64,000 nucleotides of DNA from assembly GCF_018070345.1 (NCBI RefSeq), contig NZ_JAGPXX010000005.1, positions 124,001 to 188,000 of the forward strand, read 5' to 3'. A program made the position numbers and the translations under genes. The number at the start of each line of letters is the position of its first letter. Within the stretch, counting starts at the first letter, position 1. The DNA comes from Streptomyces sp. F63 (GTDB lineage: Bacteria > Actinomycetota > Actinomycetes > Streptomycetales > Streptomycetaceae). The notes under the pieces were generated by a model. That model ran no database searches. It was not told the origin of the DNA and saw only the letters and a list, made by a program, of their open reading frames with translations. Below, one piece after another: positions 17,448 through 27,202 of the stretch.

Positions 17448-17987
17448 TCAGCCCCGCGGGGCCTCCTCCGCCTCCGGCGCGGCGGGCGCACCGGCGCCGA
17501 CCAGGGCCGGGGAGGCGTACCGGGACCAGGACAGGCAGCCGTCGGGCGGGCAGTGGTCGGGGCGGCGCGGGTCGTGGCCCAGCTCGCGGAGCTTGGTCCG
17601 CACCGAGTCGGGGGTGCGGCCGAAGCGGGCGGCTATCCGGGCGATGGTCTCGCCGGCGTGGAAGCGCCGGGTGAGGTCCTCCTCGTGCCGGGGCACCCAG
17701 GGGGCACCGTGACCGGGGAAGAGTTCGCGCAGCACGTCGCGGTCGGGGATCGGTTCGGCCACGTCGGCGACGAGCGCCAGGGCGCGCAGTGCCCGGTTGA
17801 GCGCGATGCGCAGCGCCGGGACGTCGGTGAGGGGCAGGGTGAGCGCGCCGGAGGCGAGGAGCGTCTCCGGCGCGTCCTCCTGCCAGCCGGTGAGGGTAAG
17901 GGTCACGGTGGAGTCGTCGTCGCTGGCGAGCTCGATGCGGAAGGTCTTGTCACCGAGCGGCAGTTCGTTGAGATGCCGGAATGCCAT
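17448..17987 (-). CDS. Conserved hypothetical protein with C-terminal helix-turn-helix-like segment
   Basis: 179 residues from the ATG at 17987 (MAFRHLNELPLGDKTFRIEL). The N-terminal half is beta-rich; around residues 105-140 LTRRFHAGETIARIAARFGRTPDSVRTKLRELGH resembles a SANT/HTH-type DNA-binding segment. A short Cys-containing stretch (HCPPDGCLSW) precedes a Pro/Ala tail. I know it only as an actinomycete hypothetical between rsmD and recG. An earlier in-frame ATG at 18071 would add 28 atypical residues. Function unknown. Confidence 0.7.
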   Translation of the reverse strand: MAFRHLNELPLGDKTFRIELASDDDSTVTLTLTGWQEDAPETLLASGALTLPLTDVPALRIALNRALRALALVADVAEPIPDRDVLRELFPGHGAPWVPRHEEDLTRRFHAGETIARIAARFGRTPDSVRTKLRELGHDPRRPDHCPPDGCLSWSRYASPALVGAGAPAAPEAEEAPRG

Positions 17988-18161
17988 GAATACAGCCCCC
18001 AGGGATCCAATCCGCCGATCCCCGTCGGGATCGGTCCGGACTGGGTCCATTCTCCCATCGGACACTGACAACGGGGCCCGGGGCGGCGGCCGTTCACCGG
18101 GGCCGCCGCACCTCCCCGGGGTTGTTCCGGCCGGCTCTCCCCGGGCTCGCCCGGGCCCCGC

Positions 18162-20372
18162 TCAGCCCTTGTCCAGGAACTGCTCGCGTTCGGCGTCCAG
18201 CAGGGCGTCGAGAGCGGTCCTGAGCTCCGGGTGGCGCTCCAGCTCCGGGTCGGCGGCGACGAGCGCGGAGGCCTCCTCCCGGGCCTGCGCGATGACGTCC
18301 TCGTCCTCGATGACGGCCAGCATCCGCAGACTGGACCGGACCCCCGACTGGGCCTGTCCCAGCACATCGCCCTCCCGGCGCTGCTCCAGGTCGATCCGGG
18401 AGAGTTCGAAGCCGTCGAGGGTGGCCGCGACCGCGCTCAGCCGGGCCCGGGCGGGGGCGGCCTCGGGCATCTCGGTGACCAGGAGGCAGAGGCCGGGGGC
18501 GCTGCCGCGGCCCACACGGCCGCGGAGCTGGTGCAGTTGGGAGACGCCGAACCGGTCCGCGTCCATGATGACCATCACCGTGGCGTTGGGGACGTTCACG
18601 CCGACCTCGACGACCGTGGTGGCCACCAGGACGTCCACCTCCCCCGCGGAGAAGCGGCGCATCACGTCGTCCTTCGCCTCGGGCGGCATCCGGCCGTGCA
18701 GGACCTCCACCCGCAGCCCGGCGAGCGGTCCGCTTCCGAGCTGTTCGGCGATGTCCAGGACGGCGAGCGGGGGGCGGCGCTCCGCGTCCTCCCCGGGGGC
18801 GGCCTCGCGCCGCGCGGCGGCGGGGCCGTCCTCCTCGTCCCCGATGCGGGGGCAGACCACGTACGCCTGGTGTCCCGCCTCCGCCTCCTCGCGCAGCCGC
18901 TCCCAGGCCCGGGCGAGGAAGTGCGGCTTCTCCCCGGCGGGGACGACGTGGCTGGCGATCGGGGACCGGCCCGCCGGCAGCTGGTCGAGGACCGAGGTCT
19001 CCAGATCGCCGAAGACGGTCATGGCGACGGTGCGGGGGATGGGCGTGGCCGTCATGACGAGCAGATGGGGGGGCTGCTTGCCCTTGGAGCGCAGGGCGTC
19101 GCGCTGTTCGACACCGAAGCGGTGCTGCTCGTCCACCACGACGAGCCCCAGATCGTGGAACTGCACCTTGTCCTCGATCAGGGCGTGGGTGCCGATGACG
19201 AGGCCGGCCTCGCCGGTGGCCAGGTCCAGCAGCGCGGCGCGGCGGGCGGCGGCGCCCATGGAGCCGGTGAGCAGGACGACCTTGGTGGCGTGCTCGGCCG
19301 CCCCGAGCATCCCGCCCTCCGCCAGCCCGCCCATCATCTCCGTGATGGAACGGTGGTGCTGCTGGGCCAGCACCTCGGTCGGTGCGAGCAGCGCGGCCTG
19401 CCCGCCGGTGTCGACGACGGCCAGCATGGCGCGCAGCGCCACCAGCGTCTTGCCCGAGCCCACCTCGCCCTGCAGCAGCCGGTGCATGGGGTGTTCGGCG
19501 GCCAGATCGGCGAAGATCTCCGCGGAGACCCGCAGCTGGCCCTCGGTGAGGGTGAACGGCAGCCGGGCGTCGAAGGCCGCCAGGAGGCCGTCCCGGCGGG
19601 GTACCCGGGGGGCGGCGGGCAGCTGGGACTCCGCGTGCCGGCGGCGGGCCAGCGCGGTCTGCAGCACGAAGGCCTCGTCCCACTTGAGGCGTTCCCGGGC
19701 GCGGGCGATGTCCGCCTTGGTGCCGGGCCGGTGCACCTGGCGGAAGGCGTCGGGGAGCGGTGCGAGGCCGCGCTCGCGGCGCAGATCCTCCGGCAGCGGA
19801 TCGACGATCCGGTCCCAGCCGGTGGCCTCCAGGGAGTCGAGCAGGGTGCCGACGGACTGGGAGATCTTCCAGGACTCCATCTTGGCGCAGGCCGGGTAGA
19901 GCGGGATCAGCTCGTTGGCCCACGCCTCGGCGTCCCGCAGGTCGCTGTCCCGGTCCAGCAGCTGGTACGCCGGGTGGGCCAGCTGGCGGGCGCGGTTGAA
20001 GACGCCGACCTTGCCGGAGAACATGCCGCGCCGGCCGGGCACCAGCTCCCGCTGGTGGTGCCGGGCGGGCCGGCCGAAGAACACCAGCCGGAGCCGGCCG
20101 CTGCCGTCGGTGAGCGTGACCTCCAGGCGCACGCCCTTGCCCTTGTTGAACGTCAGCAGCCGGGCGTCGGCGACCTCGGCGACGACCGTGACGTGCTCGT
20201 CGAGCGGGAGGTCGGCGAGGCGCGTGAGCTCTCCCCGCTCGGCGTACCGGCGGGGGTAGTGGTGCAGCAGGTCGCCGACCGTGCGCAGGTCCAGCTGCTC
20301 GGCCAACACCTTCGCGGTGTTGCCGCCGAGCGTCTTCCTCAGGGGTTCGTCCAGGGCGGGCACGCCGTCCAT
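18162..20372 (-). CDS. recG: ATP-dependent DNA helicase RecG
   Basis: 736 residues. An N-terminal wedge/OB domain (LADLPLDEHVTVVAEVADARLL) precedes the superfamily-2 helicase core: Walker A QGEVGSGKTLVALRA, motif II VVVDEQHRFGVEQR (DEQH), motif III MTATPIPRTVAMT, and motif VI QLHQLRGRVGRG. RecG remodels stalled forks and Holliday junctions. Length and motifs are complete. The ATG at 20372 has no ribosome site, so the start could be the GTG three codons downstream. The upstream FakA-like gene ends 116 bases away. Confidence 0.96.
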   Translation of the reverse strand: MDGVPALDEPLRKTLGGNTAKVLAEQLDLRTVGDLLHHYPRRYAERGELTRLADLPLDEHVTVVAEVADARLLTFNKGKGVRLEVTLTDGSGRLRLVFFGRPARHHQRELVPGRRGMFSGKVGVFNRARQLAHPAYQLLDRDSDLRDAEAWANELIPLYPACAKMESWKISQSVGTLLDSLEATGWDRIVDPLPEDLRRERGLAPLPDAFRQVHRPGTKADIARARERLKWDEAFVLQTALARRRHAESQLPAAPRVPRRDGLLAAFDARLPFTLTEGQLRVSAEIFADLAAEHPMHRLLQGEVGSGKTLVALRAMLAVVDTGGQAALLAPTEVLAQQHHRSITEMMGGLAEGGMLGAAEHATKVVLLTGSMGAAARRAALLDLATGEAGLVIGTHALIEDKVQFHDLGLVVVDEQHRFGVEQRDALRSKGKQPPHLLVMTATPIPRTVAMTVFGDLETSVLDQLPAGRSPIASHVVPAGEKPHFLARAWERLREEAEAGHQAYVVCPRIGDEEDGPAAARREAAPGEDAERRPPLAVLDIAEQLGSGPLAGLRVEVLHGRMPPEAKDDVMRRFSAGEVDVLVATTVVEVGVNVPNATVMVIMDADRFGVSQLHQLRGRVGRGSAPGLCLLVTEMPEAAPARARLSAVAATLDGFELSRIDLEQRREGDVLGQAQSGVRSSLRMLAVIEDEDVIAQAREEASALVAADPELERHPELRTALDALLDAEREQFLDKG

Positions 20373-20442
20373 TGCACACCATGGGTACGACAGACGGGGA
20401 CAGCCGCAGCCGTCCTCCGCCGCGGACGGCCGGCCACCGGCG

Positions 20443-20485
<43 letters not shown>

Positions 20486-20487
20486 GG

Positions 20488-22347
20488 TCACTCCACGCCG
20501 ATGATCAGGGGTACGCGGGGCTGGCCGCCCCGGTGCACGACGGTGTCGACGGCCAGGTGCTCCCGGCGGACCCGGTCCTCCAGACGGCCGGCCAGCGCGT
20601 CGGGGGCCTCCGCGCCGAGCACCAGGGTGACCAGTTCGCCGCCCGCGGCCAGCATCCGTTCCAGGACGGCCTCCGCCGTCGCGGCGAGGTCCTGCCCGAT
20701 CACGGCGACATCGCCGTCGATGAGTCCCAGCACGTCGCCGGCCTGGCAGACGCCGGCCATCGTCCAGGACCGGTGCTCGGCCACCGCGAGTTCGGCGTGC
20801 CGGGTGGCTCCGGCGGCGGAGGTCATCGCCACGACGTCCTCGTCGAAGCGGCGGTCCGGCCCGTGCACGGCGAGGGCCGCGATGCCCTGGACCGGCGAGC
20901 GGGTCGGGATGACGGCGACCCGTATCCCCTCCGCCCGCGCCTGCTCGGCGGCCGCGGCGGCCGTGTGCCGCAGGGCCGTGTCGTTGGGCAGGAGCACGAC
21001 CTCGCGGGCGTGCGCCCGGCGGAGGGCCTCCACCAGTTCGCCGGCGGCGGGCGGCTCTCCGGGGCGCACGGTGACCACCGTCGCGCCCGCCTCGCGGCAG
21101 AGCTCCGCCAGCCCGTCGCCGGGGACCACCATGACGACGGCCCGCTGGGCGCGCGGCGGCTGCTCGGCGCGGTGGGCGTCCGATCCGAAGTGGGTGATGC
21201 GGATCCGGTACGGCCGCCCGGCCTCGATCCCGGCCTCGACGGCGGCTCCGGCGTCGTCGACGTGCACATGGACGTTCCACAGTCCGTCTCCGCCGACCAC
21301 GACCAGGGAGTCGCCGAGCGGATCCAGCCGTGCCCGCAGGGTCTCCACGGCCCGGTCGCCGGCCTCCAGGAGGTACATGACCTCGAAGGCCGGCCCCTCA
21401 CCGGTGCAAACGGCGGTCCGCGCGTCCGTCCCGGCACCGGTGTCGCCGGGGACCCCGGCAGCGCCGGGGGCGGGCCCCCGGACGGCAGGACCGCCGTCCG
21501 CCGCGCCTCCGGTGTACGGGCCGCCGGACGGGGCGCCCGTCCCCGGCTGCCCGGCCGGCGGGCCCGGGGCGCGGCCGGCCCGGTCCCGGCTTTCCGCACG
21601 GGAACTCCCGGGACTCTCACCCGTGACGGCCTCCATCAGGGCGCCGAGGACGGTCACCAGCCCGCAACCGCCCGCGTCCACCACACCGGCACGGCCCAGC
21701 ACTTCCAACTGCCCCGGGGTCTCCTCCAGCGCCGCACGTGCCCCCTCGTAGGCCGCCCGCACCACCTCGGCCGCTCCTCCCCCGGCGCGCTCGGCGGCGT
21801 CCGCCGCGGCCGCGGCCACGGTCAGCATCGTTCCCTCGACGGGGTGGGCGACGGCCCGGTACGCCGCCTCGCCGGCCTGCCGCAGCGCCCGGCGCAGCCG
21901 TTCGCCGCCGGCCCGGCCGGCCGGCTCACGGCCCGCCTGCCCGGCGGCCTCCCCCGGCGCGGCAAGGACCTCGGCCAGTCCGCGCAGCATCTGGGACAGG
22001 ATGGTGCCGGAGTTGCCGCGGGCGCCGATCAGCGCGCCGTGCGTCATGGCGCGCAGCGCGTCGGGCAGCGCCGGCACCGCACCGCCGGACCCGGGCCCGT
22101 CCTCGCCGGTGTCCTGACCGGCGTCCGGGGGCACGGCCGGGGAGGCGGCCATCTCCGCGTGGGCGGCGAAGACCGCCTCGACCGCCTGGGCCGCGGATTC
22201 GACGGTGAAGTACAGATTGGTGCCGGTGTCCCCGTCGGCGACCGGGTAGACGTTGATCGCGTCAATGCTCTCCCGGGCCCTCCCCAGCGCCTCCAGAGCC
22301 AGTTCGCACCAGGTGCGGACCATGGCGGCGTCAAGGGTGTCGGGCAC
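20488..22347 (-). CDS. DAK2/DegV-partner (FakA-like) kinase family protein
   Basis: 619 residues from the GTG at 22347 (GAGGAGG, six bases upstream). The DhaL/DAK2 domain occupies the first ~200 residues: AINVYPVADGDTGTNLYFTV holds the metal-binding aspartates and ARGNSGTILSQMLRG the nucleotide loop. The C-terminal part (FEVMYLLEAGDRAVETLRARLDPLGDSLVVVGG) resembles the domain that contacts FakB in fatty-acid kinase FakA. A ~90-residue Gly/Pro/Ala-rich insertion separates them. Location between recG and rpmB is the widespread arrangement. Fatty-acid kinase function is inferred from family only. Confidence 0.85.
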   Translation of the reverse strand: MPDTLDAAMVRTWCELALEALGRARESIDAINVYPVADGDTGTNLYFTVESAAQAVEAVFAAHAEMAASPAVPPDAGQDTGEDGPGSGGAVPALPDALRAMTHGALIGARGNSGTILSQMLRGLAEVLAAPGEAAGQAGREPAGRAGGERLRRALRQAGEAAYRAVAHPVEGTMLTVAAAAADAAERAGGGAAEVVRAAYEGARAALEETPGQLEVLGRAGVVDAGGCGLVTVLGALMEAVTGESPGSSRAESRDRAGRAPGPPAGQPGTGAPSGGPYTGGAADGGPAVRGPAPGAAGVPGDTGAGTDARTAVCTGEGPAFEVMYLLEAGDRAVETLRARLDPLGDSLVVVGGDGLWNVHVHVDDAGAAVEAGIEAGRPYRIRITHFGSDAHRAEQPPRAQRAVVMVVPGDGLAELCREAGATVVTVRPGEPPAAGELVEALRRAHAREVVLLPNDTALRHTAAAAAEQARAEGIRVAVIPTRSPVQGIAALAVHGPDRRFDEDVVAMTSAAGATRHAELAVAEHRSWTMAGVCQAGDVLGLIDGDVAVIGQDLAATAEAVLERMLAAGGELVTLVLGAEAPDALAGRLEDRVRREHLAVDTVVHRGGQPRVPLIIGVE

Positions 22348-22440
22348 CGATGTCCTCCTCAGAGCGGGGCGGGGAGCCGTCGGCAGCGTAGCCGCGGAAC
22401 GGGCTCCGCCCGGGAGGGGGCCCGGGCGCCCGTGGTAGTT

Positions 22441-22469
22441 TCGTTGTACGGGAGCGGTCGTTGTATGCT
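22441..22469 (+). promoter_or_regulatory. Promoter of rpmB
   Basis: TATGCT (22464-22469) is a good -10. Seventeen bases upstream is TCGTTG (22441-22446), a weak -35. It lies ~115 bases before the rpmB start and points away from the FakA-like gene. Confidence 0.5.
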
Positions 22470-22585
22470 GCTCCGGTTGCCCGACCCGAGTCGGGACATT
22501 CCCCCCGGCGGCACCGGTCATCGACTTCGATCCCCGGTAAGCCGGGAATTCACCGTACGTGCATCTGAAGTCTTTGGAGTGACCC

Positions 22586-22771
22586 GTGGCTGCCAACTGC
22601 GACGTCTGCGGCAAGGGGCCGGGCTTCGGCAACAACATTTCGCACTCGCACCGCCGCACTCGCCGTCGTTGGAACCCCAACATCCAGACGGTGCGCGCTG
22701 TGGTCGGTCGGACGCCGAAGCGGCTCAACGTCTGCACCTCGTGCATCAAGGCCGGCAAGGTCTCGCGCTGA
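22586..22771 (+). CDS. rpmB: Ribosomal protein bL28 (zinc-binding form)
   Basis: 61 residues: [29 protein letters not shown], ending [17 protein letters not shown] and CTSC form the zinc-ribbon (C+) type. Streptomyces may carry extra zinc-free L28/L32 paralogues elsewhere under Zur control. The GTG start follows a GGAGTGACCC stretch. It has its own promoter and a strong terminator. Confidence 0.97.
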   Translation: MAANCDVCGKGPGFGNNISHSHRRTRRRWNPNIQTVRAVVGRTPKRLNVCTSCIKAGKVSR

Positions 22772-22807
22772 CGTTTCCGTCGTAGCGCAGCCCTTGGCCG
22801 GTTGCCG

Positions 22808-22840
22808 AAGCCGGTCCGCCTCCGGGACGGACCGGCTTTT
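22808..22840 (+). terminator. Intrinsic terminator of rpmB
   Basis: AAGCCGGTCCG (22808-22818) pairs perfectly with CGGACCGGCTT (22828-22838) and runs into TTCGC. It lies 37 bases after the rpmB stop. Confidence 0.85.
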
Positions 22841-22869
22841 CGCATGCCCGGGGGCTTCGGCGGGCCGAT

Positions 22870-23688
22870 TCACCGGAAACGCCAGCCGTGGTCCACGGGG
22901 CCGATCCCCGACCCCAGCGGGAAGCCGGCGGCGATCGCCCCGGTGAGGTATCTCTTGGCCGCGGCGACGGCCGCGGGGACCTCCGCTCCCTTCGCCAGCT
23001 CCGCCGCGACGGCGGCGGCGAGGGTGCATCCGGTGCCGTGGGTGTGCCGGTTGTCGTGCCGGGCGGCGCGCAGCCGGTGCTCCTCGCGGCCGTCGGTGAG
23101 CAGGTCCACCGCCTCGCCCGGCAGATGCCCGCCCTTGATCAGCGCCCAGCGCGGTCCGAGGGCGAGCACCGCGTCGGCGGCCCGCCGCAGATCGTCCTCG
23201 CGCTCCACGCGGACTCCGGTGAGCTGTTCGACCTCGGGCAGGTTCGGCGTGGCGACGGTCGCGGCCGGCAGCAGCCGGGTCCGTACGGATTCCAGCGCCG
23301 ACGCGGCGAGCAGCGGGTCGCCGTGCTTGGAGACCCCGACCGGATCCACGACCACCGGTGCCCCGGTGCCCGCGAGGAGTTCCGCGACGGCCTCCACGAG
23401 TTCGGCCGAGGAGAGCATGCCGGTCTTCACGGCGTGCACCCCGATGTCGTCCACCACGCTGCGGTACTGGGCCCGTACCGCCTCCACGGGCAGGTCCCAG
23501 GCACCTTGCACCCCGCGCGAGTTCTGCGCCGTGACGGCCGTCACCACGCTCATGCCGTGGGTGCCGAGGGCCAGCATGGTCTTGAGGTCGGCCTGGATGC
23601 CCGCGCCGCCGCCGGAGTCGGACCCGGCGACGGTGAGTACGAGCGGGGGCGTCTGCGGGGCCGGGCGCGGCCGCGGTGTTGTCTCCAC
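22870..23688 (-). CDS. thiD: Hydroxymethylpyrimidine/phosphomethylpyrimidine kinase
   Basis: About 272 residues. [24 protein letters not shown] is the ribokinase-family substrate motif, [12 protein letters not shown] the Mg-ATP region and [18 protein letters not shown] the anion hole with catalytic aspartate region. It phosphorylates HMP and HMP-P in thiamine synthesis. thiL ends 12 bases upstream, so the two form an operon. The frame is open further upstream, but the codon overlapping the thiL stop is GTA. The first usable start is the GTG at 23688, which has no clear ribosome site; coupling to thiL is likely. Confidence 0.93.
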   Translation of the reverse strand: METTPRPRPAPQTPPLVLTVAGSDSGGGAGIQADLKTMLALGTHGMSVVTAVTAQNSRGVQGAWDLPVEAVRAQYRSVVDDIGVHAVKTGMLSSAELVEAVAELLAGTGAPVVVDPVGVSKHGDPLLAASALESVRTRLLPAATVATPNLPEVEQLTGVRVEREDDLRRAADAVLALGPRWALIKGGHLPGEAVDLLTDGREEHRLRAARHDNRHTHGTGCTLAAAVAAELAKGAEVPAAVAAAKRYLTGAIAAGFPLGSGIGPVDHGWRFR

Positions 23689-23699
23689 GATCAGCGAAT

Positions 23700-24668
23700 C
23701 TACCCGGCGTCCCCCTGCTCGCCGAAGTGGTCCCAGCCCGCCTTCTCCCACGGCGCCCCGTCCACGGTGACCCGGGGCAGCGCCGAGCGGCCCAGCACCT
23801 CGCCGATCACCCGCCAGCGGGCGGGCAGTTTGGTCTCCGGCGGGAAAACGGCGGCGATGGCGTGGTCCTCCCCGCCGCTCAGCACCCAGTGCAGCGGGTC
23901 GACGCCCACGGCCTGCCCGATGTCGGACATCTGCGAGGGGATGTCGACGGCACCGGAGCGCACGTCGATCCGGACCCCGCTGGCCTCCGCGATGTGCCCG
24001 AGGTCGGCGATGAGGCCGTCGCTGACGTCGGTCATGGCCGTGGCGCCGAGCGCGGCCGCCGCGGGACCGGCGTGGTACGGGGGTTCGGGCCGCCGGTGCG
24101 CCTCGACGAAGGCACGCGGTGAGCGGAAGCCGCGGGAGAGCACGGCGTGCCCGGCGGCGGACCAGCCCAGCCAGCCGGTGACGGCCACGACGTCGCCGGG
24201 CCGGGCGCCGGAGCGCAGCACCGGCTCGGTGGTGCGGAGGTCGCCCAGGGCCGTGATGGAGACGGTGATCGTCTCACCGCGCACCACATCGCCGCCGACG
24301 ACGGCGGCCCCCGCCACCTGGCACTCGTCGCGCAGCCCGTCCATCAGTTCGGCCGGCCAGGTCGCCGGCAGCTCCGCGGGGACGACGAGGCCGAGCAGGA
24401 GCGCCGTGGGCACCGCGCCCATGGCGGCGATGTCGGCCATGTTCTGCGCCGCGGCCTTGCGGCCGACGTCGTAGGCCGTGGACCAGTCGCGGCGGAAATG
24501 CCGCCCCTCCAGCAGGATGTCCGTGCTGGCGACGACCCGCCCGTCCGGTGCCGCGACGACCGCCGCGTCGTCGCCGGGCCCCAGCCGCACGGCCGGGGTG
24601 GTGGTGAGCCGCGAGGTCAGCTCCCTGATGAGGCCGAACTCGCCCAACTCCCCCACGGTGCCCTTCAT
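23700..24668 (-). CDS. thiL: Thiamine-monophosphate kinase
   Basis: 322 residues beginning [35 protein letters not shown] binds Mg-[16 protein letters not shown] the phosphate region, and [17 protein letters not shown] plus LSGGEDHAI complete the PurM-like fold motifs. It makes the active cofactor thiamine diphosphate. It lies just upstream of thiD on the same strand. The ATG at 24668 gives the family N-terminus although its ribosome site is modest. Confidence 0.95.
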   Translation of the reverse strand: MKGTVGELGEFGLIRELTSRLTTTPAVRLGPGDDAAVVAAPDGRVVASTDILLEGRHFRRDWSTAYDVGRKAAAQNMADIAAMGAVPTALLLGLVVPAELPATWPAELMDGLRDECQVAGAAVVGGDVVRGETITVSITALGDLRTTEPVLRSGARPGDVVAVTGWLGWSAAGHAVLSRGFRSPRAFVEAHRRPEPPYHAGPAAAALGATAMTDVSDGLIADLGHIAEASGVRIDVRSGAVDIPSQMSDIGQAVGVDPLHWVLSGGEDHAIAAVFPPETKLPARWRVIGEVLGRSALPRVTVDGAPWEKAGWDHFGEQGDAG

Positions 24669-24893
24669 CCCTGTGCCCCTATCTCCGCCGGCGGGCGCGA
24701 CGGCCCCGGCCCGGTGCTCGGTCTCCCGTGCCGACCGCGGCGTCGGCAGTGTCGTTCCCTGGTGAGTCCCCCGTGTTCCGCCGGGCGGCGAGGGGCGCCA
24801 CAGACCGTGCGGGGTCTCCCCGCGCCGCCCGGCGGCGCGGTACCGTGGCGTCCCTTCTTCCCACATGATCCTCGTAGCCGCCCTGGAGGTTCC

Positions 24894-25127
24894 GTGGTAC
24901 AGGCGTACATCCTGATCCAGACCGAGGTCGGCAAGGCCTCGTCGGTCGCCGAACTGGTCTCCAAACTTCCCGGAGTCATCCAGGCCGAGGACGTCACCGG
25001 TCCGTACGACGTCATCGTGCGCGCCCAGTCCGACACCGTCGACGAGCTGGGCCGCCTCGTGGTGGCCAAGGTGCAGCAGATCGACGGCATCACCCGCACC
25101 CTGACCTGTCCCGTCGTCCATTTCTGA
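24894..25127 (+). CDS. Stand-alone Lrp/AsnC ligand-binding (RAM) domain protein
   Basis: 77 residues, GTG start with GGAGG four bases upstream. MVQAYILIQTEVGKASSVAE ... VTGPYDVIVRAQSDTVDELG ... GITRTLTCPVVHF is the alpha-beta RAM domain without the N-terminal helix-turn-helix. Such short Lrp proteins form ring oligomers and may sense amino acids or modulate full-length Lrp. It is divergent from thiL. The ligand is unknown. Confidence 0.85.
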   Translation: MVQAYILIQTEVGKASSVAELVSKLPGVIQAEDVTGPYDVIVRAQSDTVDELGRLVVAKVQQIDGITRTLTCPVVHF

Positions 25128-25165
25128 GGCCCCGGGGCGCCCGGCATGCGCCCGGACCCGCTGGG

Positions 25166-25171
25166 TAGTCT
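25166..25171 (+). promoter_or_regulatory. -10 element for a leaderless DUF3515 transcript
   Basis: TAGTCT ends seven bases before the GTG at 25179, the spacing of leaderless Streptomyces genes. No ribosome site precedes the GTG, and the region 17 bases upstream has no good -35. Confidence 0.5.
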
Positions 25172-25178
25172 CGATCGG

Positions 25179-25658
25179 GTGAACACCCTCCTCCGCCGTT
25201 TCCTCTGGCTGTCCGCCGTCATCTCCATGACCGCGGTGGGCTGTTCCACCGCCGACAGCGGCCGTCCGGTGCCCACTCCTTCGCCGCGGACGGCGAAGCT
25301 GTGCCGGGCCCTCTACCAGGAACTGCCGGAAAAGGTGGACGGACTGGAACGGAGCGACAGCGAGCCCCCCTCCGAGTTCGCCGCCGACTGGGGCGACCCC
25401 GCCGTGCAGTTGCGCTGCGGGGTGTCCCGCCCCGAGGTCCTCACACCGGGAACCGAGCATTACAACCCCACCGCCGAGGGGATGGAAGTGAACGGCGTGC
25501 TGTGGCTCGCCGAGAAACAGGAGAACGGTTACCGCTTCACCACCACGTTGCGCAAGGCCTACGTCGAGGTGACGGTTCCCCGGGAGTACCGGCCGGAGGT
25601 CAATCCGCTGACGGACCTCGCCGAGCCCATCGAGAAGACCGTTCCGGAGACGCTCTAG
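25179..25658 (+). CDS. DUF3515 lipoprotein
   Basis: 159 residues from the GTG at 25179. The N-terminus NTLLRRFLWLSAVISMTAVGCS is a type II signal peptide whose lipobox cysteine is residue 22. The mature part (KLCRALYQELPEKVDGL ... WGDPAVQLRCGV ... EVNGVLWLAEKQENGYRFTT) matches the DUF3515 family of actinobacterial envelope proteins, commonly encoded near ddl and thiL. Role unknown. An in-frame ATG at 25146 would put charged residues before the signal peptide and has no ribosome site. Confidence 0.82.
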   Translation: MNTLLRRFLWLSAVISMTAVGCSTADSGRPVPTPSPRTAKLCRALYQELPEKVDGLERSDSEPPSEFAADWGDPAVQLRCGVSRPEVLTPGTEHYNPTAEGMEVNGVLWLAEKQENGYRFTTTLRKAYVEVTVPREYRPEVNPLTDLAEPIEKTVPETL

Positions 25659-25682
25659 TGCCGTGAGAGTGCCGGTTCGCCG

Positions 25683-25699
25683 GGAGGCCCGGGGCCTCC
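25683..25699. terminator. GC hairpin between DUF3515 gene and ddl
   Basis: GGAGGCC (25683-25689), loop CGG, GGCCTCC (25693-25699), 25 bases after the DUF3515 stop. It could serve the plus-strand transcript. The remaining ~200 bases to ddl hold no recognisable gene. Confidence 0.5.
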
Positions 25700-25900
25700 G
25701 GTGCGCCGCGCCGCACGGCGGGGCACCCTCCGCGGACCGGACGTACCCGGGCGGTGCGGCAACGCGGCGGCTGGGGGTGCCGGCTTCCCGAAGGCCCCGG
25801 CGGGGGTGCCCCCCGTCCGAAGATCCCGGGGTGGTGCCGGACGTCGCGAGCCGGTGAACCTTCCCGGTCACAGCACTGGCGCTCCGCCGCGGCGCGCGGC

Positions 25901-27100
25901 TCAGCGCAGCCCGGTCGGCCGCCGCAGGGCGGCCTGGATCAGGCGGTCCACCAGCTCAGGATAGCTCACGCCGCTCTCCTGCCACATCCGCGGATACATG
26001 GAGATGGGGGTGAAGCCCGGCATGGTGTTGATCTCGTTGATCACGAACTCGCCGTTCTCCTGCAGGAAGAAGTCGGCCCGGACCAGGCCCTCGCAGGCCG
26101 CCGCGTCAAAGGCGAGGACGGCCAGCTCCCGCACCCGGGCGGTCTCCTCGGGGGTGAGCGGTGCGGGCACCACCCCGGCGGCCGAGTCGATGTACTTGGC
26201 CTCGAAGTCGTAGAAGTCGTGCGCGGTGACGGGCGGGATCTCGGCGGGCACGCTGGCGCGCGGGCCGTCCTCGAACTCCAGCACACCGCACTCGATCTCC
26301 CGGCCGCGGAGCAGCGACTCGACCAGGATCTTGGGGTCGTGCCGGCGGGCCTCGGCCACCGCCTCGTCCAGCTCCTCCGGGCCGCTCACACGGCTGATGC
26401 CCATCGAGGAGCCGGCTCGTGCGGGCTTGACGAAGACCGGCCAGCCGTGGTCGGCGGCGAATTCGATGATCTTCCGGCGTGCGGCGGCGCCGCGCTCCGC
26501 GCCGCTGCCCTGCTCCCACTCACGCGGCCGGACCACCGTGTACGGGCCGACCGGGAGGCCGAAGGAGGTGAAGACCCGCTTCATGTACTCCTTGTCCATG
26601 CCGACGGCGGACGCCAGCACCCCGGCGCCGACGTAGGGCACCCCGGAGAGCTCCAGCAGCCCCTGCAGGGTGCCGTCCTCACCGTACGGGCCGTGCAGCA
26701 CGGGGAAGACGACGTCCACTTCGCCGAGCGACTTGGGCACCTGCCCGGGCTCGGTGTAGACGACCTCGCGTCCGGCCGGGTCCACCGGGAGCAGCACACC
26801 GCCCTCAGCGGACTCGGCGAGCTCATCGACACTCGGCAGGGTGCGGCCGCTGATCGCCATCCGCTCGGGGTCGTCCGCGGTCAGCGCCCAGCGGCCGTCC
26901 GTGGTGATGCCGATCGGCAGCACCTCGTACGCGCTCCGGTCGATGGCGCGCATCACGGCACCCGCGGTGACCACCGAGATGGCGTGCTCGGAGCTGCGGC
27001 CGCCGAACACGACGGCGACGCGCGGCTTCCGGCCGGCGGCGCGGGCCGGGACACGGGGGGAGGCGGGCACGGGGTTCTGGGTTGATGACTCGCTGCTCAT
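25901..27100 (-). CDS. ddl: D-alanine--D-alanine ligase
   Basis: 399 residues. The ATP-grasp fold is complete: VAVVFGGRSSEHAIS, HGPYGEDGTLQGLLE, FVKPARAGSSMGISRV, the omega loop FYDFEAKYIDS and FVINEINTMPGFTPISMYP. It joins two D-alanines for peptidoglycan. The YD-FxxKY-type omega loop is that of D-Ala-D-Ala ligases rather than D-lactate (vancomycin-resistance) ligases. It is preceded by gpsA and plsC on the same strand and probably belongs with them, after a 167-base gap. Confidence 0.96.
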   Translation of the reverse strand: MSSESSTQNPVPASPRVPARAAGRKPRVAVVFGGRSSEHAISVVTAGAVMRAIDRSAYEVLPIGITTDGRWALTADDPERMAISGRTLPSVDELAESAEGGVLLPVDPAGREVVYTEPGQVPKSLGEVDVVFPVLHGPYGEDGTLQGLLELSGVPYVGAGVLASAVGMDKEYMKRVFTSFGLPVGPYTVVRPREWEQGSGAERGAAARRKIIEFAADHGWPVFVKPARAGSSMGISRVSGPEELDEAVAEARRHDPKILVESLLRGREIECGVLEFEDGPRASVPAEIPPVTAHDFYDFEAKYIDSAAGVVPAPLTPEETARVRELAVLAFDAAACEGLVRADFFLQENGEFVINEINTMPGFTPISMYPRMWQESGVSYPELVDRLIQAALRRPTGLR

Positions 27101-27202
27101 ATCGGCTTGAGACTACCCTGCGCACCCCGCGCCGCGGCAGCCACCGGTACCGCATCGGCGTGGACGGATTTCCGGGCCCCCGGATGGTCCGGACGTCAGG
27201 TG

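Noticed and set aside
25901-27100. D-Ala-D-Lac (vancomycin-resistance type) ligase
   Set aside because: The FYDFEAKY omega loop is of the D-Ala-D-Ala type, and the gene sits with gpsA/plsC rather than with vanHX-like genes.
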